Source of the DNA: Rhodobiaceae bacterium
GTDB taxonomy: Bacteria; Pseudomonadota; Alphaproteobacteria; RS24
DNA length: 26,736 nucleotides
Assembly: GCA_002683515.1 (NCBI GenBank)
Contig: NYTN01000033.1
Coordinates: 1-26,736 of the forward strand
Reading direction: 5' to 3'
Part shown: in pieces, positions 21,667 to 26,736 of the stretch
Layout of the letters: every line of letters begins with the position of its first letter
How positions within the stretch are numbered: the first letter of the stretch is position 1
Translations under genes and position numbers: made by a program
Notes under the pieces: model-generated
Told to the model about the DNA's origin: nothing
The model's database searches: none
The model's input: only the letters and a program-made list of their open reading frames with translations

Positions 21667-21825
21667 GCTACACAAGCTACGGTTGTTACGCTGTTTTCTA
21701 TAAACCTTATATGTAATTCCCTGCTACGTATGCTCTCTTCCCTCCTTGGACTCCTTATTTATATATCTAAAGTGTATTAAAAAAGAAGTATATAAGGGAT
21801 TTAGCGTAGCTAACGTAGCTTTTTC
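21667..21825. repeat. Inverted-repeat element 2, related to element 1 in reverse
   Basis: Left arm 21667-21707 (GCTAC units, then GTTACGCTG, then CTATAAACCT) is the reverse complement, at 35 of 41 positions, of 12524-12564. The right arm 21791-21825 (TATAAGGGATTTAGCGTAGC, then TAACGTAGC) is a second, weaker inverted copy. The centre is AT/pyrimidine-rich. No gene is seen from 21664 to 21930. Confidence 0.65.
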
Positions 21826-21930
21826 ACCAGCTGCCTGTTATACCAAGCGAACTCAGCGCTACGTATTAAATGTAGCTTTTCTGTAAAGCTGTAAAAATGT
21901 ATATCTTCTTTAACATATGTATGTCGAACT

Positions 21931-22128
21931 GTGCCCTCTTCGGACCGATGCAGGCCATGGCTTAAAGTATCGAAACATACAGTTCTACATCGCTTGAAAC
22001 GTGTGACAGTCGTCCTCCCTGCTGAGCTACACAAGCTTCTCAAGCTCAGAAGTATTGAAAACGATCAAACGATGAACGACCAAATTGTTGAAGCTGTAAA
22101 AATGTATTTACAGAATAACCAATCTTAG
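21931..22128 (+). CDS. Ribbon-helix-helix protein (65 aa)
   Basis: Residues ~24-62 fit the Arc/CopG/MetJ-type ribbon-helix-helix fold: a strand RVTVVLP, helix AELHKLLKLRSIEN, turn, and helix TMNDQIVEAVKMYLQNN. Dimers of this fold read DNA with the paired strands, so it probably acts as a repressor or a small accessory DNA-binding protein. The start is uncertain: GTG 21931 or a downstream TTG near 21994 just before the strand. It lies beside element 2, a possible target. Confidence 0.72.
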   Translation: MPSSDRCRPWLKVSKHTVLHRLKRVTVVLPAELHKLLKLRSIENDQTMNDQIVEAVKMYLQNNQS

Positions 22129-22193
22129 AAAAATATTTTACAGACAAATCGCTTGGTCTAATCGTATATTCTTTGCTGCCAGCAAAGTGTTTT

Positions 22194-22436
22194 ATGCACA
22201 CTAAGCGTGTCAATTTCAACATGCAGTCCGACTGCCACGCCTTACTCAAAAGTGTTTGTGCGATTAAACGCGTAAGCGTAAGCGAATATTGTTACGGCCT
22301 TTTGGCGGAAAAATTTGCTGAGCTTGTACGCACTGATCCGCAAATCAGGCAGATGCTTATATCAGGTAATTATCCCCCTGGTACTAATGCTCATCATTTG
22401 AAAAAGCAGATTATGGAAGAATTCTCTTTTGAGTAA
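22194..22436 (+). CDS. Second ribbon-helix-helix-like protein (80 aa)
   Basis: Strand KRVNFNM, helix DCHALLKSVCAIK, turn RVS, helix VSEYCYGLLAEKFAELVRTD: the same fold layout as the preceding gene, with a longer C-terminal helix and tail. ATG 22194 is preferred over an in-frame TTG at 22173. Two regulators of one fold in tandem may have arisen by duplication and could form a pair or compete for one site. Confidence 0.65.
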   Translation: MHTKRVNFNMQSDCHALLKSVCAIKRVSVSEYCYGLLAEKFAELVRTDPQIRQMLISGNYPPGTNAHHLKKQIMEEFSFE

Positions 22437-22526
22437 ATTGTATTTATTGCGTACATAATATTCGTTCAGATGTTTTTGTATCCATGACTACTAGACAGTG
22501 AGAAGCATTCTCAGTAATACGTAAGG

Positions 22527-22546
22527 GCCGGTTAACACCGGCTTTT
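22527..22546 (+). terminator. TAAC-loop hairpin, copy 15 (compensated stem)
   Basis: GCCGGT-TAAC-ACCGGC followed by TTTT, the same compensated T-A closing pair as copy 9. It lies about 90 bases after the second ribbon-helix-helix gene and just before the DUF932-like gene. Confidence 0.72.
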
Positions 22547-22578
22547 CGTTTCATTGTCCAATACATGGCTACAACAAA

Positions 22579-23529
22579 ATGCCCGCAAACTGCACATCTG
22601 CCTGGCTCGGCAACAACGAGACTGCTTGGCACGGCATCGGAACCGTTACAGCAGGCACTCTCCCAGCGCGAGAAGCTTTTGAAACAGCAGAAGCACTCTT
22701 TACTGTGGAGAAGCGAGAGCTTTCCTATCCAAAACTCCGTGCTGGAGGACTTGGCTGGGACAACGAACCATCAGGTTCATTCGGAGTTGTCCGTACAGAC
22801 ACCCAAGCCTTACTTGGTGTTGTCTCCAAGCAATACGAACTCGTACAAAACGACAGCCTCTTACGTATGGCGGAGTTCATCCGCGAAGAGGTTGACATGG
22901 ACTGCGTCATCGTTTTATCACACGGTGCCAAAATCTGTTTTACCGCCACACTCCGTGGTGCGTCGGCGGACATCGTCCCTGGTGACACAGTAAAGAGACG
23001 CATTGTCGGCTACTTAGGACACGACGGCAAAACTGGTTGTGGTGCAATGTTCACCAACATCCGTGTTGTCTGTCAGAACACATTGACTATGGCTATGGGT
23101 GAGTCATCCGCTCGCTCTAGCATCACTCATAAGAATGGTGCTAACCATAACTTCGATGCTCTTATCAACAGCATTGATGTAGCACGCCAAGACTTTGTCA
23201 CTGAGTGCGAGCTGATGCGTGAGTTCTCACGTTGCTCTATGGGTTCAGTTGACTTCTACAGTTTTGTAGATGAGGTCTACAGCATTGACGAAGGTCAAGT
23301 TTTCCGTAAGCGTGAGAAACTCAACCAAGCTTTTATGTATGGCTTTGGCTCTGATTACGCACCTATGTCTGTATGGAATGCAGTCAATGCAATCACTCAG
23401 ATAGAAACAAGCACCCGTGGCACTACTCGTGCAAAGGGTACCGCTCAGTTTGCCCGTGGCACCTTCGGTGCTGGCGCAAGTATTAGCAAGCGTGCTTTCA
23501 AAGTCGCAGCAGAGCTAGTCGGCGCTTAA
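22579..23529 (+). CDS. DUF932-like phage/plasmid protein (316 aa)
   Basis: Sequence character matches the DUF932 (phage/plasmid-like TIGR03299) family: an early WHGIGT motif, a QYELVQN segment, and a later NIRVVCQNTL motif (about residue 150-160) are recognisable family features. The biochemical role of this family is unknown; members are common in phages and plasmids and are usually placed among early, DNA-related genes. Length is in the usual range. ATG 22579 gives the family's N-terminus. A terminator follows. Confidence 0.82.
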   Translation: MPANCTSAWLGNNETAWHGIGTVTAGTLPAREAFETAEALFTVEKRELSYPKLRAGGLGWDNEPSGSFGVVRTDTQALLGVVSKQYELVQNDSLLRMAEFIREEVDMDCVIVLSHGAKICFTATLRGASADIVPGDTVKRRIVGYLGHDGKTGCGAMFTNIRVVCQNTLTMAMGESSARSSITHKNGANHNFDALINSIDVARQDFVTECELMREFSRCSMGSVDFYSFVDEVYSIDEGQVFRKREKLNQAFMYGFGSDYAPMSVWNAVNAITQIETSTRGTTRAKGTAQFARGTFGAGASISKRAFKVAAELVGA

Positions 23530-23538
23530 GTTATGCAT

Positions 23539-23560
23539 AAGCCTCACATCTGTGGGGCTT
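23539..23560 (+). terminator. Hairpin after the DUF932-like gene
   Basis: A nine-base-pair stem (AAGCCTCAC with GTGGGGCTT, one T-G wobble) with loop ATCT. A weak AAAAG follows rather than a T run, so it may be a bidirectional or factor-aided end. Confidence 0.5.
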
Positions 23561-23596
23561 AAAAGTTAGCTTATAAATCACATTAATAATGAAAAA

Positions 23597-23941
23597 ATGC
23601 TTAAACTATTTACTGCTATTGCCGCTATTGCTGTGGCATCCTTCAATCCAAGCGCATCAAGTGCTGGAACAATGCTGGCTTCCTGGTATGGTCCAGATTT
23701 TCACGGACGTACCACAGCCAACGGTGAAACTTACAATATGTACGGACTTACCGCCGCACATAAAACCCTACCTTTCGGCACAAAATTACGTGTTTGCTAC
23801 AAAAGCTGCGTGGACGTACGTATCAATGATCGCGGCCCTTTCATTGGTGCCCGTGAGCTTGATCTTAGTTACGGCGCAGCACAAGCAGTAGGGCTTATTG
23901 ACCCTGGTGTTGCATCATTAAGTGTCACTTATCTCAATTAG
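23597..23941 (+). CDS. Secreted RlpA-like double-psi beta-barrel protein (114 aa)
   Basis: Residues 1-23 form a signal peptide (MLKLFTAIAAIAVASFNPSA ending near SSA). The mature part follows RlpA: ASWYGPDFHGRTTANGE, LTAAHKTLPFGT, VRINDRGPF with the conserved Asp, and LDLSYGAAQAVG. RlpA-family proteins are lytic transglycosylases acting on denuded glycan in the periplasm. The SPOR domain is absent, leaving one barrel. A phage copy could aid lysis or wall remodelling; that is inference. ATG 23597 is chosen over an out-of-frame ATG at 23589. Confidence 0.85.
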   Translation: MLKLFTAIAAIAVASFNPSASSAGTMLASWYGPDFHGRTTANGETYNMYGLTAAHKTLPFGTKLRVCYKSCVDVRINDRGPFIGARELDLSYGAAQAVGLIDPGVASLSVTYLN

Positions 23942-23969
23942 AATATGTACTTGAACTTGCTATTAGATT

Positions 23970-24545
23970 ATGGATGAATTTCAATTTACATTTTCAGATA
24001 AAGTCGCAATAGAGCGACGTGTAAGCAGCCTTGAGAATAAAATTGATCTATTAAATAACCGTATTGCAAAATATTCAAAAGGCTGCAATCCTAGACCATG
24101 GAAACTTCAAGCTATTGAACGCTTCCAAGATCGAATCATTGGATATCAAGATGAGCTTGACATCTTAAATGATGAGCTTACTAATTATGTATATGTAAAA
24201 CCACAAGCAGAGGACGCCTGGAGCGTCACTGTTAGGTCTAAAGAGCTTTCTGATGGAACACCTTTCGGAATGGCTAAGCTCTCTATTGTCGATTCAATCT
24301 TTGACGACACTTATGTAGAAGGAGACAACTTAAAAGTTAGAACAACTGCTACAAAGCGTAAAAGCAATGGAGCTTATAAAAGTTGGAGTTCTAACTTTAC
24401 TGTTGTTGATGGCGTCACTGATGATGGCATCACTACCTTTAATTTTGGTAGCAGCTCTTTAGGAACCATGCTTGATAAGTACGACACAGTTACTGTGTCA
24501 GTGTTTAATGAGTTCGGTGACACTATATTTAGTCAAGTCGTATAA
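23970..24545 (+). CDS. Hypothetical protein: coiled coil plus beta domain (191 aa)
   Basis: Residues ~10-72 form a coiled coil (VAIERRVSSLENKIDLLNNR, then DRIIGYQDELDILNDEL). Residues ~80-191 look beta-rich with Ig-like alternation (WSVTVRSKEL, LKVRTTATKRK, DTVTVSVFNEFGD). This could be an oligomeric decoration, fibre or adhesion protein. No family was recognised. It lies between the RlpA-like gene and a small basic protein, ended by a perfect hairpin over its stop. Confidence 0.7.
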   Translation: MDEFQFTFSDKVAIERRVSSLENKIDLLNNRIAKYSKGCNPRPWKLQAIERFQDRIIGYQDELDILNDELTNYVYVKPQAEDAWSVTVRSKELSDGTPFGMAKLSIVDSIFDDTYVEGDNLKVRTTATKRKSNGAYKSWSSNFTVVDGVTDDGITTFNFGSSSLGTMLDKYDTVTVSVFNEFGDTIFSQVV

Positions 24546-24560
24546 CTCACATTTGTGAGT
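24545..24560 (+). terminator. Hairpin at the stop of the 191-aa gene
   Basis: ACTCAC-ATTT-GTGAGT starts at the last base of the stop codon. No T run follows, so termination here is uncertain. Confidence 0.45.
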
Positions 24561-24582
24561 GTAAATCCATATACTAAAACCA

Positions 24583-24614
24583 GTTGGGAGAGTCCAACTC
24601 TCCTAACAATTTTT
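24583..24614 (+). terminator. Ten-base-pair hairpin with T tract
   Basis: GTTGGGAGAG pairs with CTCTCCTAAC (one G-T wobble) around loop TCCAA, followed by AATTTTT. It is a good intrinsic terminator. It carries TTGGGAGAGTCC, also found at 19564-19575. Confidence 0.72.
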
Positions 24615-24627
24615 GCTAAGGAGAATT

Positions 24628-24783
24628 ATGAGTAAGACTATTAGAAACGAACGTACTCGTGGGTTTCTTGATAAACTTCAGCGTTCAAGAAAAAACCGCA
24701 AAGAAACAAGAGATCTTAAAGCAGATGAGTTATTTAATATTGACTTTTTGTTCTATGAACTAGTACCAGCTCAAGATAATTAG
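24628..24783 (+). CDS. Small basic protein before psbA (51 aa)
   Basis: The N-terminal ~30 residues are basic (SKTIRNERTRGF, QRSRKNRKETRD) and the C-terminal ~20 are acidic and hydrophobic (DELFNIDFLFYELVP). AAGGAG six bases before the ATG is a strong ribosome site, rare in this window, supporting the gene. No family recognised. It lies 104 bases ahead of psbA, separated by two inverted repeats. Confidence 0.7.
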   Translation: MSKTIRNERTRGFLDKLQRSRKNRKETRDLKADELFNIDFLFYELVPAQDN

Positions 24784-24800
24784 TAATAAATACTACAACA

Positions 24801-24822
24801 GTTAAGCTACACATTGCTTAAC
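24801..24822 (+). promoter_or_regulatory. Inverted repeat upstream of psbA
   Basis: GTTAAGC (24801-24807) and GCTTAAC (24816-24822) form a perfect 7-bp inverted repeat around TACACATT, with no T run. It could be an operator or the end of the preceding transcript. Confidence 0.4.
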
Positions 24823-24828
24823 ATATAA

Positions 24829-24862
24829 GGGTAGGTTAGGAACTGCTAACCGAGTCATACCC
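24829..24862 (+). promoter_or_regulatory. Structured 5' leader of psbA
   Basis: Outer GGGTA/TACCC (24829-24833 with 24858-24862) directly continues into inner GGTTAG/CTAACC (24834-24839 with 24846-24851), loop GAACTG. A six-base bulge GAGTCA sits on the 3' side. Eleven perfect pairs 25 bases before the ATG suggest an mRNA stability or translation element. Confidence 0.5.
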
Positions 24863-24886
24863 GCAAACATAAACCTGTCTTTTTAA

Positions 24887-25969
24887 ATGTCAATTACGAA
24901 CCTCGCGGGTTCCCAGCGCGAATCAAACTGGGAAACTTTTTGCACATGGGTTACATCCACAAATAATCGTCTTTATGTCGGTTGGTTTGGAGTACTCATG
25001 ATTCCAACGCTGCTTGCAGCGACTATTTGTTTTATCACTGCTTTTGTAGCAGCTCCCCCTGTAGATATCGATGGCATTCGTGAACCAGTCGCAGGATCAC
25101 TCCTGTATGGAAACAACATCATCTCAGGAGCAGTTGTTCCCTCAAGTAACGCAATCGGGCTCCATTTTTACCCAATCTGGGAAGCCGCAAGTCTTGACGA
25201 ATGGCTGTACAACGGCGGACCGTATCAACTCGTCGTGTTCCATTTCCTCATCGGTATCTTCGCTTACTTGGGACGTGAATGGGAACTTAGTTATCGACTA
25301 GGCATGCGTCCTTGGATCTGCGTTGCTTACAGCGCACCTGTTGCTGCTGCTTCTGCTGTATTTCTGGTATACCCCTTTGGACAAGGTAGTTTTTCTGATG
25401 GGATGCCCCTCGGTATCTCTGGAACTTTCAACTTTATGCTTGTCTTCCAAGCGGAGCACAATATTCTCATGCACCCGTTTCATATGCTGGGCGTTGCCGG
25501 CGTATTCGGTGGGTCTTTGTTTAGTGCTATGCACGGAAGCTTGGTTACTTCTTCTCTCGTTAGAGAAACAACTGAAAAAGAATCTCTCAACAATGGCTAC
25601 AAGTTTGGTCAAGAAGAAGAGACGTACAACATCGTAGCTGCTCATGGATACTTTGGTCGCCTTATCTTCCAATACGCTTCTTTTAACAACAGCCGTAGCT
25701 TGCATTTCTTCCTTGCTGCTTGGCCAGTGGTTGGTATTTGGTTTACAGCTCTTGGTGTTAGCACCATGGCTTTTAACCTCAATGGTTTCAACTTCAACCA
25801 ATCAATTGTTGAAAGTCAAGGTCGAGTCATCAATACCTGGGCAGACGTATTAAATCGTGCTGGCCTGGGAATGGAAGTGATGCATGAGCGTAATGCACAT
25901 AACTTCCCACTTGATTTAGCTGCTGCTGAATCCACTCCTGTCGCACTTACTGCACCTGCTATCGGCTGA
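24887..25969 (+). CDS. psbA: Photosystem II D1 protein (360 aa)
   Basis: Full-length D1, the PSII reaction-centre subunit in thylakoid membranes. It binds P680, the pheophytin, QB and the Mn cluster. Visible landmarks, numbered +1 relative to common cyanobacterial D1: TSTNNRLYVGWFG, PVDIDGIREPVAGSLLYGNN, tyrosine Z in LVYPFGQGSFSDGMPLG, and NILMHPFHMLGVAG. The C-terminal tail ends NFPLDLAAAESTPVALTAPA-IG, with the processing site after LDLAA. GREWELS places Glu at the position numbered 130 in cyanobacteria, as in high-light forms. No Shine-Dalgarno. Phage D1 replaces the damage-prone host D1 during infection. No intron or frameshift is seen. Its stop overlaps the next ATG. Confidence 0.99.
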   Translation: MSITNLAGSQRESNWETFCTWVTSTNNRLYVGWFGVLMIPTLLAATICFITAFVAAPPVDIDGIREPVAGSLLYGNNIISGAVVPSSNAIGLHFYPIWEAASLDEWLYNGGPYQLVVFHFLIGIFAYLGREWELSYRLGMRPWICVAYSAPVAAASAVFLVYPFGQGSFSDGMPLGISGTFNFMLVFQAEHNILMHPFHMLGVAGVFGGSLFSAMHGSLVTSSLVRETTEKESLNNGYKFGQEEETYNIVAAHGYFGRLIFQYASFNNSRSLHFFLAAWPVVGIWFTALGVSTMAFNLNGFNFNQSIVESQGRVINTWADVLNRAGLGMEVMHERNAHNFPLDLAAAESTPVALTAPAIG

Positions 25970-26217
25970 TGCTCAGACAGGATGATTTCCTTGGACGCCT
26001 GGCTCTTGCACTTCAAGAGCTGGGCTTTTCTTCTAGTGATGAATTAGAAATAGTCACAGGCGGTACCTCTGTCTACGAGATTGACGGAGCAGGAACAAAG
26101 TGGGCTCCTGTACAAGGCACACGAAAACATAATAAGGATGCATTCATCGTCATCCGTAAACCAGAAGAAATTACACCATCAAAAGCAAATGAAATCACTG
26201 GGACTACTGATACTTAG
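25969..26217 (+). CDS. Small hypothetical protein between psbA and the DoxX-like gene (82 aa)
   Basis: Starts on the last base of the psbA stop (TGATG), so it is translated by re-initiation after D1. The first ~25 residues are helical (QDDFLGRLALALQELGF). The middle looks like short strands (EIVTGGTSVYEIDG), followed by a K/H/R turn and an acidic tail. No transmembrane segment and no family recognised. Its location in the photosystem operon suggests a role tied to PSII or light stress, but nothing in the sequence shows it. Confidence 0.72.
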   Translation: MLRQDDFLGRLALALQELGFSSSDELEIVTGGTSVYEIDGAGTKWAPVQGTRKHNKDAFIVIRKPEEITPSKANEITGTTDT

Positions 26218-26584
26218 ATTATCAATTGGCATAATGCTTATCCATCATGGATATGAAAAACTTGCAAACATCGACAACTTTGCCGATGCATTTGTTCGTC
26301 CTCTGCATTTGCCATTCCCTGTAGTCCTTTCATATGTTGCGGCATTCTCTGAAGTCGTTGGTAGCTGGCTATTGATTACAGGTCTAGGAGCACGTCTCGG
26401 CGGTTTGCTCATTGCAGGTACTGCATCTGTTGGCATCTACCACGCATTAATGACCACCGGTTTTAATATCTATTTGTTAGAACTATTAGTGCTCTATCTA
26501 GGAGGCGCGTTATGCGTAACTCTAAATGGAGCAGGTCAATTCTCAATCGATGAACTTATAAACAGACGTTTAGTAAAACAATGA
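26189..26584 (+). CDS. DoxX-like four-helix membrane protein (131 aa)
   Basis: Start ATG 26189 (MKSLGLLILRLSIGIMLIHH) places the first helix at the N-terminus; a longer frame from 26081 would add polar sequence overlapping the preceding gene. Four hydrophobic helices are expected at about residues 3-20, 43-64, 67-87 and 92-112. The LRLSIGIMLIHHGYEK and AFSEVVGSWLLITG motifs fit the DoxX family. Family members are small inner-membrane proteins linked to thiosulfate:quinone oxidoreductase subunits and redox stress; many have no known role. It overlaps the preceding gene by 29 bases and psbD by 4, so all four genes are one unit. Confidence 0.8.
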   Translation: MKSLGLLILRLSIGIMLIHHGYEKLANIDNFADAFVRPLHLPFPVVLSYVAAFSEVVGSWLLITGLGARLGGLLIAGTASVGIYHALMTTGFNIYLLELLVLYLGGALCVTLNGAGQFSIDELINRRLVKQ

Positions 26585-26736
26585 CAACATTCAATGGAAC
26601 ATTATCTAGAGACCGGCTCTCTTGGTTTGATCGACTTGATGACTGGCTCAAACGTGATCGATTTATTTTTGTGGGTTGGTCTGGCATCTTGCTGTTTCCA
26701 ACTGCTTATATGGCTATTGGCGGATGGCTCACAGGA
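26581..26736 (+). CDS. psbD: Photosystem II D2 protein, partial (first 52 aa)
   Basis: The D2 partner of D1 in the PSII core, binding QA. The visible N-terminus has the D2 pattern: SWFDRLDDWLKRDRFIFVGW, then SGILLFPTAYMAIGGWLTG (first transmembrane helix). ATG overlaps the stop of the DoxX-like gene (ATGA). The gene continues beyond the window. D1 and D2 made from one transcript would support stoichiometric core repair. Confidence 0.97.
   Translation, partial: MTTFNGTLSRDRLSWFDRLDDWLKRDRFIFVGWSGILLFPTAYMAIGGWLTG

Noticed and set aside
13075..22546. CRISPR array suggested by repeated palindromes
   Set aside because: The repeats are 14-20 bases, irregularly spaced by whole genes, and the intervening sequence is coding; no cas genes are present.
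22565..22993. Rightward 142-codon frame at the start of the DUF932-like gene
   Set aside because: Out-of-frame shadow; the frame from 22579 carries family motifs throughout.
25298..25801. Leftward 167-codon frame inside psbA
   Set aside because: Antisense shadow of the D1 coding sequence with no family likeness or ribosome site.
25970..26580. Homing endonuclease between psbA and psbD, as seen in some cyanophages
   Set aside because: The two genes there are an 82-aa soluble protein and a DoxX-like membrane protein, with no GIY-YIG, HNH or LAGLIDADG motif.

Overview
The window is part of the genome of a tailed dsDNA cyanophage, most likely one that infects marine picocyanobacteria (Synechococcus or Prochlorococcus). 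The evidence is a large terminase subunit, a block of virion-type genes with an S74 chaperone domain and a tail-lysozyme domain, and photosynthesis and carbon genes typical of cyanophages (psbA, the start of psbD, and a TalC-type transaldolase). No portal, major capsid or replicative polymerase gene lies in the window, so I do not assign a genus. Having psbD beside psbA argues against a simple T7-like podovirus. I cannot verify a closer relative.

Layout. (1) 1-12410: a leftward cluster of packaging and virion genes, with many stop/start overlaps of 1-4 bases. It runs from a small proline-rich protein at 12.4 kb down to terL, which leaves the window at position 1. One gene, a coiled-coil/lysozyme protein at 3235-4317, points the opposite way. 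(2) 12411-13126: a 716-base intergenic region with an inverted-repeat element and nested RNA-like structures. (3) 13127-17994: a rightward run of very small genes (36-172 aa), mostly unknown, ending with a probable SSB. Most are followed by a hairpin built on an inner stem with loop TAAC, often enclosed in a second, sequence-variable stem. Leftward genes at 14637-14987 and 18026-18922 interrupt the run. (4) 19023-21663: small genes, a tRNA with anticodon UAA, talC, and two further proteins. (5) 21664-22436: a second inverted-repeat element, related to the first but in opposite orientation, followed by two ribbon-helix-helix proteins. (6) 22579-24783: a DUF932-like protein, a secreted RlpA-like protein, a coiled-coil protein and a small basic protein. 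(7) 24887-26736: a tightly overlapping operon psbA - small ORF - DoxX-like membrane protein - psbD.

How they fit together. The leftward block makes virion and packaging proteins. The rightward block looks like early takeover and metabolism genes. D1, D2 and transaldolase would keep the host's light reactions and pentose phosphate flux running during infection. The least expected features are the two-tier TAAC-loop hairpins with covarying stems, the pair of 41-bp inverted elements 9 kb apart, the DoxX-like gene inside the photosystem operon, and the UAA tRNA without a long variable arm.
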